Made by a program: the position numbers and the translations under genes
Part shown: one piece after another, positions 36,411 through 44,768 of the stretch
Position numbering within the stretch: the stretch's first letter is position 1
How the letters are laid out: each line of letters starts with the position of its first letter
DNA from: an uncultured Lachnospiraceae bacterium
GTDB lineage: Bacteria > Bacillota > Clostridia > Lachnospirales > Lachnospiraceae
Direction: 5' to 3'
Assembly: GCA_948470335.1 (NCBI GenBank)
Contig: CAOKOL010000018.1
Coordinates: forward strand, 1 to 64,000
Length of the DNA stretch: 64,000 nucleotides
The notes under the pieces: model-generated
Seen by the model: the letters and a program-made list of their open reading frames with translations, nothing else
Database searches by the model: none
Told to the model about the DNA's origin: nothing

Positions 36411-36436
36411 AGATTGTATAAAAGATTCAATAAAAG
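36401..36436 (+). repeat. Three tandem 12-bp repeats
   Basis: ATTGTATAAAAG twice, then ATTCAATAAAAG, in perfect 12-base register, overlapping the predicted -10. Could be a protein-binding array or slippage product. Confidence 0.6.
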
Positions 36437-36482
36437 ACAAAATCGAATAAAGCTGTTAAATACTTGAATATAAAGGAGATTT

Positions 36483-36952
36483 ATGGTATTTTAGAGTATA
36501 GTGATTAAACGCGGGGGAGCAGAGTGGAAATATATATGTCTACTGAATTTTGGCATTTCTGATATTGTTGTGGCTGGTGTTATTTTCAACATTTTTTTCC
36601 CCTTTGGAGCTTTTTATAAATTGCTCCGCTCTGGTGACGCATGGCGGGATGCGCAGTGGATGAGTTCCGGTATTCTTCTTCAATATTCGTCTAATATCGT
36701 ACAGTTGCGCTGTTTTTTTCTCAGTGCGTGCCTGTTATTCTGTATTCCTCGTTTGTCTTTTGTCGGCCTGGCGGTGAAAGGGCTGGTATGTCAGGAACAA
36801 AAGAATTACCCCATTTTGATTGTCATGTTGATTTTGCTGAGTTTCTATATGAAAGCCTGACAGGCATTTTCGAGGACAATGATTTTACGTCTTACCAATA
36901 TGTGGACTGGAACGAGGAGAAGGGAATCAACGGGTGGTTTTTGTGCGATTGA
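36483..36952 (+). pseudogene. Broken membrane protein gene beside the glycosyltransferase
   Basis: AAAGGAG is followed 4 bases later by ATG GTA TTT TAG; the same frame then stays open for 120 codons of a hydrophobic, membrane-like protein (LLNFGISDIVVAGVIFNIFF, and NYPILIVMLILLSFYMKA at the end). A different frame gives a natural-looking acidic tail (VDWNEEKGINGWFLCD) to 36952, 13 bases before the glycosyltransferase start. The simplest reading is a multi-helix membrane protein gene inactivated by an amber codon and a frameshift. Position suggests a partner of the glycosyltransferase. Moderate to low certainty. Confidence 0.4.
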
Positions 36953-36965
36953 GGAAAGAGGAAAA

Positions 36966-37766
36966 ATGAGCAAGAAAACAGATAGAAAAACAGACATTTT
37001 ATATATTGTAATACCGGCGTACAATGAAGAAGCGAATATCAGGAACGTGATCGACGACTGGTACCCGGTTGTGGAACAGCACAGCGGCGGCGGAAAATCC
37101 CGGCTGGTTATCATTGACGACGGCAGTAAGGACGATACATATCATATGGTGCGGGAATGTGCAAAGGACCGACCGCTGCTTCAGCCGCTGACAAAGGGCA
37201 ACGAGGGACACGGCGCCACGGTTTTGTACGGATATCAGTATGCCATCAATCAGGGAGCAGATTATATTTTTCAGACGGATTCGGACGGGCAGACGCTGCC
37301 GGAGGAATTTTCCGGATTGTGGAAGAGACGCGGAACATACGATGTGGTGATGGGGCACCGGAAAAACAGAGAGGACGGGCTGTCCCGGATCATTGTCACA
37401 AAAGTGCTGAAATTTGTGCTGTGGGGCATATTCGGACTGAACATTACGGATGCGAATACGCCGTACCGGCTGATGAAGCGGGAGGTTCTGGAAAAATATA
37501 TCACCAGAGTGCCTGAAAAATTCAATTTGTCCAACGTTCTGCTCACGGTTTTCTTTGTGAACGGCAGAGAGAAGATCGCTTTTGTACCAATCACGTTCCG
37601 GCAAAGACAGGGCGGTGTGAATTCCATTAATATTCCTAAAATCATTAAAATCGGCATACAGGCCTTAAAAGATTTTGCCGGGCTGAAAAAAGCCCCCCTG
37701 CTGCGGCATTCGCAGCAGGGGGACCTTATTAAAGGGGAGGATAAGTATTTCTTTTTTCTTTGGTAA
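36966..37766 (+). CDS. Family 2 glycosyltransferase, DPM1-like
   Basis: 266 residues from ATG 36966, with AGAGG just upstream. GT2 motifs: IVIPAYNEEANI, VIIDDGSKDDT, FQTDSDGQ (the DxD-type metal site), and a later QRQGGVNSINIPKI. Likely transfers a sugar to a polyprenyl phosphate or lipid at the membrane. After about residue 243 (DFAGLKK) the normal family end seems reached; the last ~20 codons run through a strong hairpin (37693-37722) and look like a run-on tail. Located beside a broken membrane protein gene. Confidence 0.85.
   Translation: MSKKTDRKTDILYIVIPAYNEEANIRNVIDDWYPVVEQHSGGGKSRLVIIDDGSKDDTYHMVRECAKDRPLLQPLTKGNEGHGATVLYGYQYAINQGADYIFQTDSDGQTLPEEFSGLWKRRGTYDVVMGHRKNREDGLSRIIVTKVLKFVLWGIFGLNITDANTPYRLMKREVLEKYITRVPEKFNLSNVLLTVFFVNGREKIAFVPITFRQRQGGVNSINIPKIIKIGIQALKDFAGLKKAPLLRHSQQGDLIKGEDKYFFFLW
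37693..37722 (-). terminator. Minus-strand terminator inside the 3' end of the glycosyltransferase
   Basis: 12-bp perfect stem CCCCCTGCTGCG/CGCAGCAGGGGG with loop GCATT. On the minus strand it is followed by GCTTTTTTC, so it would end transcription of the gene at 37857. On the plus strand there is no T-run. Confidence 0.7.
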
Positions 37767-37778
37767 TGATGCTTGGTG

Positions 37779-37828
37779 AATCCATCAGGTACATCGGAGG
37801 GGGTCCGTGTACTCTTGTCTGATGGATT
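37779..37828 (+). terminator. Long hairpin after the glycosyltransferase
   Basis: AATCCATCAG/CTGATGGATT outer stem (37779-37788 and 37819-37828) with an inner GTACATCGG/CCGTGTAC stem, then ATTATTTAT. Probable weak plus-strand terminator. Confidence 0.45.
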
Positions 37829-37856
37829 ATTTATAGTATGTCCTGAAAATTCGGGT

Positions 37857-38843
37857 CTATACATACAATATCTTTTTTTTCAAAATTTTTTCCGCCGCCC
37901 GTTTGTTCTGCTGACTGTAGTGCAGCAGAATCTCCGGATGCTGTTCGCCGATTTCGTCGATAAGAGATTCGCCGCTGCTTTCCAGGGACAGAGGGATTTC
38001 AAAATGCCTGCCGGACCGGTTCCACCAGGTAACATAAAACCTACCCCGGTAATGTCTGCCCAACAGACCGGGAAAATAGGTGTGGGTATAAATCCAGCAA
38101 ATGTTTTCCAGCGGCTGGAATAAAAAGTTTCCGTCTACAAGGCTGATCAGATAGTGCTCTGTCAGATACAGGGACCGCATACTGCCTGACGGCTTTTTTG
38201 ACAATTCTTCTTCCAGATCGATCAGGATGTACGGATCCTTCGTTTCCCGGCGGACCCGGCGCAGTGCGGGATGTAGCTGTGGGAAAACGGCATAGAATAA
38301 CAGGCGCAGAATTCCGGTGCCGGAAAGCAGGATACAGGCAGGCAGCAGCGCAAACAGAAGCCGGTTCAGCAGACAGGATTCGGAGATTGTGTCCAGGATA
38401 TAGGGATCGGTCAGTTCCAGAATCTTTCTCTGGGACCATGCCAGTTCCTTGGCCATGGAATCCGTAACCTGATAGAGAAGTTCCCGCCGTTCTTTTAAAA
38501 TGCCTTTCAGCGTTATGTGATCCAGTATGGGCGCCGCTCCTTCTTTCTGCCGGGGCAGCAGGTAAAGCTGGCAGCGCTCCGGTGTCATGGAGTAATAATA
38601 ATGCCCGTTTACCTGGCCTTCCGATAATGAATCACAGCCCGTATAATAAAGGCGTTCGGGCGTGATCTGATAAAAGGTGTTTTTCCGGGGTTCGAAATTG
38701 ATGGGAGTCAGCGGATTCAGCGTCTGTGGAAATAAATAAGCTTTCCACGGGAGAAGGGAACTGAGCCACAGGGCGGTCGCCAGCAAAAAGACAGGGTAAA
38801 ACAGGATTCTGATCTGACTGATTCGGATTCTTTTTAAAATCAT
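37857..38843 (-). CDS. Two-helix membrane protein, unknown function
   Basis: 328 residues: an N-terminal hydrophobic helix (about 10-31), an external-looking domain of about 130 residues, a second helix (about 160-180), and a C-terminal domain of about 130 residues with YLTEHYLISLVDGNFLFQPLENICWIY, which resembles a PH-like or YcxB-like fold. GGAG lies upstream of the ATG. It has its own promoter. No confident family name. Confidence 0.7.
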   Translation of the reverse strand: MILKRIRISQIRILFYPVFLLATALWLSSLLPWKAYLFPQTLNPLTPINFEPRKNTFYQITPERLYYTGCDSLSEGQVNGHYYYSMTPERCQLYLLPRQKEGAAPILDHITLKGILKERRELLYQVTDSMAKELAWSQRKILELTDPYILDTISESCLLNRLLFALLPACILLSGTGILRLLFYAVFPQLHPALRRVRRETKDPYILIDLEEELSKKPSGSMRSLYLTEHYLISLVDGNFLFQPLENICWIYTHTYFPGLLGRHYRGRFYVTWWNRSGRHFEIPLSLESSGESLIDEIGEQHPEILLHYSQQNKRAAEKILKKKILYV

Positions 38844-38893
38844 GCTGTGCCGGGCTCCTTCTCATCTGTGGAATGGGTGGGAATCTGAACCCC

Positions 38894-38922
38894 ATTATAA
38901 TGCTTTTTGCTGTTCCTGTCTA
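38894..38922 (-). promoter_or_regulatory. Promoter of the gene at 37857
   Basis: Minus strand: TAGACA (38922-38917), 17 bases, TATAAT (38899-38894). Confidence 0.7.
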
Positions 38923-38994
38923 TCGTTTCTGTGCCTTCGCTTCGCCGGGGCGGGTTCTGTGCATCTTTTCGGAGTGTTTCGGTGCCGTATGGCA

Positions 38995-39035
38995 CAAAAA
39001 AGGAGGCCGCCGCCGTAAAAATGCGGTGACCTCCG
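38995..39035 (-). terminator. Terminator of the coiled-coil gene at 39074
   Basis: Minus strand: GGAGGTCACCGC pairs with GCGGCGGCCTCC (G-U and one mismatch), then TTTTTTG. Confidence 0.65.
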
Positions 39036-39073
39036 GACCGGGAGGGATGACCGGCATCCGCTCTTCGGTTTGT

Positions 39074-39652
39074 TTATGAAAATACGGTATGCCGGCGGCG
39101 GTATCCTTCATTGTCTTTCTGTTTCAGTTCATTTTCTACCTGAGCCAGTTCTTTTTCCAGTTTCTCGGCCTTGGCCGGATCTTTGGCGGCGCTGATTTGC
39201 TGTTCTAGCTGTTCTTTTTTCTTTTTCAGCTTTTCGATTTCCCGGTCTACTTTATCCGTATTGCCGACGCAGCGCTCGGATTTGGCCTTTTTTCCGGCTT
39301 TTTCTGATTGTTTTGGCTGTTTGGATTCGTCCGGTTCGTCAGACTTTGCCGTTTTGTCGGACCCCTCCGGTTTGTCAGGCTCTGCGGCCCTGTCTGCTCT
39401 GACAGGTTCTTTCGGTTCCGGTCCCGGTTCGTAGCGGTCCCGGTCGGCGGGCCGCTGCTTCGGCACGGTGTTGGGGTCCAAAGCCTGTTTTGCCTCCTGA
39501 TCCGCTTCCGAAGCCAGCTTTGCCTGCCTGGTTTCCTGAGCCTGTTTTTCTTCCTGAGCCTGTTTTTCTTCCTGAGCCCGCATATGTTTTTCCCAGGCGC
39601 GGGTGGAAGGGGTCTGGCCGTAAGGGTTATTCCGGATGCCATACATATTCAT
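39074..39652 (-). CDS. Highly charged coiled-coil protein, unknown
   Basis: 192 residues, no signal peptide or membrane helix. Residues 20-60 are Gln/Glu/Ala/Lys-rich with an EEKQAQ repeat; the middle is Asp/Glu/Lys/Pro-rich and probably disordered; residues about 135-180 form a clear coiled coil (EIEKLKKKKEQLEQQISAA, then KLEKELAQVENELKQK). AAGGAGG precedes the ATG, and a terminator follows. The biased composition makes homology hard to judge. Real translation is likely from the ribosome site and clean boundaries. Confidence 0.6.
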   Translation of the reverse strand: MNMYGIRNNPYGQTPSTRAWEKHMRAQEEKQAQEEKQAQETRQAKLASEADQEAKQALDPNTVPKQRPADRDRYEPGPEPKEPVRADRAAEPDKPEGSDKTAKSDEPDESKQPKQSEKAGKKAKSERCVGNTDKVDREIEKLKKKKEQLEQQISAAKDPAKAEKLEKELAQVENELKQKDNEGYRRRHTVFS

Positions 39653-39797
39653 ACACGATACCTCCTTGAAACGTGATTGATAAAAGAATTTGAATTGATT
39701 GTAGCATTTTAGCGCAGGGATGCAATGGGTTTGATGTGAAATGTCAGGGGGATGACATGAAATGCTGCCGTATCATACCGGCAGGTGAAAATGCATA

Positions 39798-39826
39798 TTG
39801 ACATTAGCGATATTCGATATTATACT
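39798..39826 (+). promoter_or_regulatory. Promoter of the padR-DUF2812 unit
   Basis: TTGACA (39798-39803), 17 bases, TATACT (39821-39826), a near-perfect sigma-A promoter. Confidence 0.85.
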
Positions 39827-39851
39827 GTAACTATATAAACGATATTCGATA
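39808..39851. promoter_or_regulatory. Paired CGATATTCGATA operators of the PadR gene
   Basis: The 12-mer CGATATTCGATA occurs at 39808-39819, inside the promoter spacer, and again at 39840-39851, 32 bases on (three helical turns). Each holds ATAT-TCG-ATA dyad symmetry. Placement over the promoter is what an autorepressor would need; binding by the PadR protein is inferred. Confidence 0.6.
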
Positions 39852-39878
39852 ATGAATGTCAGCGGGGGAGGTGAGAGC

Positions 39879-40193
39879 ATGCCCAGGGAAAAATTTCAGA
39901 CACTGACAGAGCAGATGTTTTATATTCTTCTCTGTCTGCGCGCGGAGTGCTGCGGAACGGATATTATGAGACGGGTGGATGAGATGACGGGTGGACAGGT
40001 CAGCGTGGGTCCGGGGACATTGTATAATCTGCTGGACCAGTTTGCTGCGGCGGGCATGATCCGCGAAACCGGAAGAAAAGGGCGCAGGAGAAGTTATCTG
40101 CTGACCTCAAAGGGCAGTCAGGCTCTGCTGAGAGAATATGAACGCCTGTGCCGGATGAAAGAAGATTATGTGAGGGGCATGGGAGGACAGTAG
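39879..40193 (+). CDS. PadR family transcriptional regulator
   Basis: 104 residues from ATG 39879, preceded by GGGGGAGGTGAGAGC. It has the PadR winged helix: QMFYILLCLRAECCGTDIMRRVDEMTGGQ, then the diagnostic VGPGTLYNLLDQFAAAGMIRETG and RRRSYLLTSKG. The last codons and stop (RGMGGQ) lie inside the first copy of the dispersed repeat, so the C-terminus may have been replaced by the repeat. Usually such regulators repress their own gene and the next one; here the next gene is DUF2812. Confidence 0.9.
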   Translation: MPREKFQTLTEQMFYILLCLRAECCGTDIMRRVDEMTGGQVSVGPGTLYNLLDQFAAAGMIRETGRKGRRRSYLLTSKGSQALLREYERLCRMKEDYVRGMGGQ

Positions 40194-40412
40194 CGGAACT
40201 ATAATCAGCGGAAGTCCGTACATGCCCGGGAAGGATTTACGGACGCGTGAGCGGGCGGAAATCATTCCGGATAGGAGGGGCATGGGAGGACAGTAGCGGA
40301 ACTATAATCAGCGGAAGTCCGTACATGCCCGGGAAGGATTTGCGGACGCGTGAGCGGGCGGAAATTCTTCCGGATACAAAGGGCATGGGAGGACAGTAGC
40401 GGAACTATAATG
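40174..40412 (+). repeat. Dispersed 103-bp repeat, copy C (two tandem units plus partial third)
   Basis: GGGCATGGGAGGACAGTAGC recurs with its C at 40178, 40281 and 40384, two exact 103-base periods. The units differ at only a few sites (for example GGATTTACGG against GGATTTGCGG). Each unit contains GTCCGTA-N17-TACGGAC (or a close variant) and CGGAAATTCTTCCG-type arms. The array begins in the last codons of the PadR gene and ends just before the ribosome site of the DUF2812 gene. Confidence 0.9.
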
Positions 40413-40423
40413 GAGGACTGAGT

Positions 40424-41329
40424 ATGAAGAATGTGAAATATTATTTTTGGGATTATCTGCTGTATGATTTTGCGGGCGTGGAGCGGCGGCTTTCGGAGCT
40501 GGCGGCCCAGGGCTGGTATCTGGACAAAATCGGGGCGATGTGGTGGAAGTTCAAGCGGGGCGAACCCAAAGCCGTGACCTATGCGGTAACTTATATACCG
40601 GAGGCGTCGGAATTTAACGCAGGCCCCACCGAAGGCCAGCGGGAGCTGGAAGCCTACTGCGAGGAGGCGGGATGGAAAAAAACGGCGGACTGGTTTCAGA
40701 TGCAGATTTATTCCACGGAGCAGCCCTCCCCCCTTCCGATTGAAACGGATGAAGAACTGCGGCTTGCCACGATTCATAAGGCGATGCGGAAAAATTATCT
40801 GCCGTCGTCAGTATTGATGGCGGTGATCGGTGTTATACTGCTGCTGATGCAGGGAAGCAATCTGCTTTCGCCGCCTTCCTATGCAGGCTTTTCTCTGAAG
40901 GCCACCTATTTATTCGGTGTTCTGGACGCTGTTCTGCTGCTGATGATGAGCGGGGTAAATCTGGCGGGTTATTACATCTGGTACCGAACCTCCGGGCAGC
41001 AGATCAGCCGGGGCGGCGGCTGTGCCAGAGTATTTTTCTACCGCAAGTTTAACAAGGCGGCGCTGGCTTTACTGATGGTTCTGATGGTCTGCTGGATCGG
41101 CGGCATGCTGGCCGGAAGCGATCCGGGGCTGGCTGTTTATATGGCGGCATATATGGCAGCTCTCTTTCTGCTGGTATTTTGCGTGAAAAAAATCCAGCAG
41201 GGGCTGAAACGGTTCGGACTGCCAAAAGGGGTCAACATTTTTCTCGTTTTTCTGGCAGATATCGTATTGGCTTTTGTATTTATGGGAATTCTGATGTATG
41301 TGGTCTGGAATACCGGCCTGCTTTTCTGA
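40424..41329 (+). CDS. DUF2812 membrane protein
   Basis: 301 residues. The N-terminal ~110 residues fit DUF2812: YFWDYLLYDFAGVERRLSELAAQGWYL, then KRGEPKAVTYAVTY and EAGWKKTADWFQMQIY. About four hydrophobic helices follow (about 125-145, 160-180, 215-235, 240-256 and a last near 275-295). DUF2812 proteins commonly follow a PadR regulator, as here, and are thought to belong to membrane-stress or export circuits; biochemical role unknown. TGGAGG precedes the ATG. Confidence 0.82.
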   Translation: MKNVKYYFWDYLLYDFAGVERRLSELAAQGWYLDKIGAMWWKFKRGEPKAVTYAVTYIPEASEFNAGPTEGQRELEAYCEEAGWKKTADWFQMQIYSTEQPSPLPIETDEELRLATIHKAMRKNYLPSSVLMAVIGVILLLMQGSNLLSPPSYAGFSLKATYLFGVLDAVLLLMMSGVNLAGYYIWYRTSGQQISRGGGCARVFFYRKFNKAALALLMVLMVCWIGGMLAGSDPGLAVYMAAYMAALFLLVFCVKKIQQGLKRFGLPKGVNIFLVFLADIVLAFVFMGILMYVVWNTGLLF

Positions 41330-41578
41330 CGAAACATTTGGCCGGAATACCGGCGGAAATGATTCTGATGGAAATTGTCTGCGGGCGGTGTTATAATAGC
41401 GAAAGGCGCGGATGGAAATGTACCGTCAGAGGCATGGACCTTTGACGCGGTGTTTCTTTTCGCGGGATGCTGATAACAGAGAAGCCGCTTGCCCTGCCGG
41501 GATACCTGAATAAACATGTGTTCTTGTATATAACGGAGGCGCCGCCGGTTTCAAAACGGAAAGAAGGACAGAGAATAC

Positions 41579-42946
41579 GTGGAAGATCAGAAAAAGATAG
41601 CCCTGTTTGAACACACACCCGTGCCCCGGGCGGTGGCGCAGTTGGCAGTGCCAACCGTCATCAGCTCTCTGGTGATGGTGATCTATAACCTGGCGGATAC
41701 CTATTTCGTGGGAATGATCAACGACCCGGTGGAAAATGCCGCCGTGACGCTGGCGGCCCCGGTGCTGCTGGCCTTTAACGCGGTCAATAACCTGTTCGGC
41801 GTGGGAAGCTCCAGTATGATGAGCCGGGCGCTGGGCAGGAAAGATTTTGATACGGTCAGGAAAAGTTCCGCTTTCGGTTTTTACTGCGCCCTTCTGTGCG
41901 GCGTGGCCTTTGCCGTATTGTGTACGGTGTTGAAACAGCCGCTGCTTGGGATTCTGGGCGCGGACGCCCAGACAATCGAGGCCACCTCCGCCTATATGAA
42001 ATGGACGGTAAGCTGGGGCGCCGCGCCGGCCATACTGAATGTGGTGCTGGCCTATCTGGTGAGGGCGGAAGGGGCGGCCTTTCATGCCAGCATGGGAACC
42101 ATGAGCGGCTGCCTTTTGAATATTGTGCTGGACCCCATTTTTATTCTGCCCCGGGGGCTTGGTATGGGGGCGGCAGGCGCCGGTCTGGCCACGTTCCTAT
42201 CAAACTGCGTGGCCTGCGCTTATTTTCTGATTCTTCTGGCGGTGAAGAAGGGCAATACTTATGTCTGCATTCATCCGAAGGAGATCAGCCTGTCGGGAAA
42301 GATTGTGGCGGGAGTGTGCGGCGTGGGGATTCCGGCTTCGATTCAGAACCTTCTGAATGTAACGGGAATGACCATTCTGAACAATTTTACTTCATCCTTT
42401 GGCGCCGACGCGGTGGCCGCCATGGGAATTTCTCAGAAAATCAATATGGTTCCCATGTATGTGGCCATGGGGATTTCCCAGGGAATTATGCCGTTAATCA
42501 GCTATAATTATTCCAGCGGAAATAATAAGAGGATGAAAGATACGCTGGGATTCTCGCTGAAAATAGCGGTGGGCTTTCTGACGGCTGTGGGAGCGGTCTA
42601 TTATATCTGCGCCGGGGGCCTGATCGCCGCCTTTATGAAAAATGAAACCATTATCGGCTATGGTACCCGTCTGCTGCGGGGCATGTGTCTGTCGCTGCCG
42701 TTTCTGTGCATTGATTTCCAGGCCGTGGGTGTGTTTCAGGCTACGGGCATGGGGAAAAAGGCGCTGGTTTTCGCCATTATGCGGAAGATTATTCTGGAGA
42801 TTCCGGCGCTGTATATTCTGAACTGGCTGATGCCTTTTTACGGGCTGGCTTACGCCCAGTTTGCGGCGGAGCTGATTCTGGCCATTGCGGCCGTAATCGT
42901 GCTGCTGCGGATCTTCAAAGGGATGGAGAAAGAGAAGACAGGATAA
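41579..42946 (+). CDS. MATE family multidrug exporter
   Basis: 455 residues from GTG 41579, with about 12 transmembrane helices in two homologous halves. Family features include the start ALFEHTPVPRAVAQLAVPTVISSLVMVIYNLADTYFVG-type region (broken here as ALFEHTPVPRAV and NLADTYFVGM), GVGSSSMMSRALG, and AAAMGISQKINMVP-like AVAAMGISQKINM in the second half. Exports drugs or metabolites against sodium or protons; substrate unknown. Ribosome site AAAGAAGGA is distant (about 13 bases), so the start is not certain. Confidence 0.9.
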   Translation: MEDQKKIALFEHTPVPRAVAQLAVPTVISSLVMVIYNLADTYFVGMINDPVENAAVTLAAPVLLAFNAVNNLFGVGSSSMMSRALGRKDFDTVRKSSAFGFYCALLCGVAFAVLCTVLKQPLLGILGADAQTIEATSAYMKWTVSWGAAPAILNVVLAYLVRAEGAAFHASMGTMSGCLLNIVLDPIFILPRGLGMGAAGAGLATFLSNCVACAYFLILLAVKKGNTYVCIHPKEISLSGKIVAGVCGVGIPASIQNLLNVTGMTILNNFTSSFGADAVAAMGISQKINMVPMYVAMGISQGIMPLISYNYSSGNNKRMKDTLGFSLKIAVGFLTAVGAVYYICAGGLIAAFMKNETIIGYGTRLLRGMCLSLPFLCIDFQAVGVFQATGMGKKALVFAIMRKIILEIPALYILNWLMPFYGLAYAQFAAELILAIAAVIVLLRIFKGMEKEKTG

Positions 42947-42971
42947 GGGAAAAAGGGATTTTGTTATTTGG

Positions 42972-43005
42972 GGCGGCGCTTGTATAAGCGCCGCCAGTAT
43001 TTTTT
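42972..43005. terminator. Bidirectional terminator between the MATE and HD genes
   Basis: 10-bp perfect stem GGCGGCGCTT/AAGCGCCGCC, loop GTAT, then AGTATTTTTT. Confidence 0.8.
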
Positions 43006-43588
43006 ACAGCGTATCCATCTCCTGATTCACGGATTCCTCGCAGCTACGCATAGCCAGAATCGTCCGCTCAAGAAGCTGATCCAATGTCCAGCCCAACCGC
43101 TCGGCGCCCTGGCTGATGGTTTCTCTGGAACAGCCGGCGGCAAACCGTTTGTCTTTGTATTTTTTCTTTAAGCTGGACAGCTCCATGTCCGTCACGCTTT
43201 TGGAAGGGCGCATTCTGGCGGCCGCGCCGATCAGTCCGGTCAGCTCGTCCGCCGCGAATAATACCTTTTCCATCTCATGGACAGGCTCGACCTCGGAACA
43301 GATGCCGTAAGCATGGGAACAGACCGCGTGGATCACTTCCTCCTCCGCGTCGATTTCCTTTAACAGCTCCGGCGCTTTCTGACAGTGCTGTTCCGGATAC
43401 TGTTCAAAATCCACATCATGGAGCAGGCCGCACAGACCCCAGAAATCGGTTTCCTTTTCATAGCCCAGCTCCTTCGCGAAATACCGCATGACCCCTTCCA
43501 CGGTCAGGGCGTGGAGCACGTGGAAAGGTTCTTTATTGTATTTTTGCAGAAGGGCCAGGGCGTCGGTTCTTGTCAGTTTGGTTTCCAT
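43004..43588 (-). CDS. HD-domain phosphohydrolase
   Basis: 194 residues. The first His is in FHVLHALTVEGVMRYFA, followed by CGLLHDVDFEQYPEQH (the HD pair), a conserved VCSHAYG and a final Asp in VLFAADELTGLIGA. These are metal ligands of the HD superfamily; the order fits the small HDIG-type proteins. Nucleotide or phosphate-ester hydrolysis is likely, substrate unknown. AAGGAG precedes the ATG. The C-terminal 60 residues are helical. Confidence 0.85.
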   Translation of the reverse strand: METKLTRTDALALLQKYNKEPFHVLHALTVEGVMRYFAKELGYEKETDFWGLCGLLHDVDFEQYPEQHCQKAPELLKEIDAEEEVIHAVCSHAYGICSEVEPVHEMEKVLFAADELTGLIGAAARMRPSKSVTDMELSSLKKKYKDKRFAAGCSRETISQGAERLGWTLDQLLERTILAMRSCEESVNQEMDTL

Positions 43589-43628
43589 TTTATGGGTTCT
43601 CCTTTTGGTGTTATATTCATTTTAGAAA

Positions 43629-44768
43629 TTACCGGTTTCCAAAATAATCTGTGACTTCTTTCAGAAGGGCGGGAATCTCCAGATGCTGGGGACAGGCTTC
43701 CACACACTGTCCGCATTCCACGCAGTCTGACAGGTTGGAGCAGGAACGCTCGTAGACCCGCATCTGCGCTTCCCGGTTTTTGTATTTTTTCCCGCTGTTA
43801 TAAAGGCTGAATGCGGTGGGAATCTGGATGTTCTGAGGGCAGCCTTCACAGCAGTAGCGGCAGCCCGTACACTGGATATTTTCGATTTTTTCCAGGAATG
43901 CCCGGATTTCTTCCACGCAGGCCTGTTCCTCAGCCGTAAAGCAGCCCGGCTCACAGCGGTTGGCGATGGCGATGTTTTCCTTCACCTGCTCTAACGTGCT
44001 CATGCCGCTTAAAACAGCCAGAAGGCCGGGTTTATCGAAGACATAGCGCAGGCCAAATTCGGCGTTGGACATGTTGTCAAGGCCGTGGCGGGCTTTGATG
44101 GCGTCGATTTCCGGATAGTCGGGGAAAATCAGATTGCCGCCCTTTAAAGGCTCCATAATATTCAGCGGAACGCCTTTCTGGCGGGCGTATTCCAGTCCGG
44201 CGTCTCCGGCCTGAATCTGATTGTCCAGGTAATTGTACTGAATCTGGGCAAATTCCCAGTCATAGTCGTCGATAATTTTCCGGAACGCCGGGTAATCGTC
44301 ATGAAAAGAAAAACCGATATGGCGGATGGTTCCCTCTCTGCGCAGTTTATCCAGGAACGGGAGAATATCAAATTTGTCTTTCAGCGTCTCCCACTGGTTC
44401 CCGTGCAGCCCGTGGATCAGATAAAAGTCGATATGGTCCGTTTTCAGGCGGGAGAGCTGTTCCTCAAACATGGCTCTTGGGTCATAATCGGGACGCTCCA
44501 TTCCCAGAGTGAACAGCTTGGTGGCGATATGCACTTCGTCCCGCAGATGATTATTTTCAAGAATCTTCCCCAGGGTGATTTCCGAATGGCCGTTGTGATA
44601 AGGGTAGGCGGTGTCGTAATAGTTGACGCCGTGTTCATAGGCGTAAAGGAACATTTCCTCCACTTTGTCATAATCCACTTTGGACTGGTCCTGGTCGATG
44701 ACGGGAAGGCGCATAAGGCCGAATCCCAACTGAAAAATTTTTTCGCCGCGAAATTCTTTGTAATACAT
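43629..44768 (-). CDS. Aldo/keto reductase with C-terminal ferredoxin domain
   Basis: 379 residues from the ATG at 44768, which GGAGGATCAC precedes; a longer frame upstream has no ribosome site. The N-terminal TIM barrel has GFGLMRLPVID, the Asp/Tyr catalytic region NYYDTAYPYHNGHSE, and DFYLIHGLHG. The C-terminus carries two [4Fe-4S] motifs, CTGCRYCCEGCP and CVECGQCVEACP, as in clostridial iron-sulfur aldo/keto reductases. Electron transfer to a small ketone or aldehyde is expected, substrate unknown. Divergent from the Rrf2 gene. Confidence 0.92.
   Translation of the reverse strand: MYYKEFRGEKIFQLGFGLMRLPVIDQDQSKVDYDKVEEMFLYAYEHGVNYYDTAYPYHNGHSEITLGKILENNHLRDEVHIATKLFTLGMERPDYDPRAMFEEQLSRLKTDHIDFYLIHGLHGNQWETLKDKFDILPFLDKLRREGTIRHIGFSFHDDYPAFRKIIDDYDWEFAQIQYNYLDNQIQAGDAGLEYARQKGVPLNIMEPLKGGNLIFPDYPEIDAIKARHGLDNMSNAEFGLRYVFDKPGLLAVLSGMSTLEQVKENIAIANRCEPGCFTAEEQACVEEIRAFLEKIENIQCTGCRYCCEGCPQNIQIPTAFSLYNSGKKYKNREAQMRVYERSCSNLSDCVECGQCVEACPQHLEIPALLKEVTDYFGNR

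Noticed and set aside
39798..39803. Initial start of the PadR gene at 39852
   Set aside because: ATG 39852 overlaps the second operator and lacks a ribosome site; ATG 39879 follows GGGGGAGGTG.
40174..40412. CRISPR array
   Set aside because: Units are 103 bases, nearly identical throughout, with no unique spacers.
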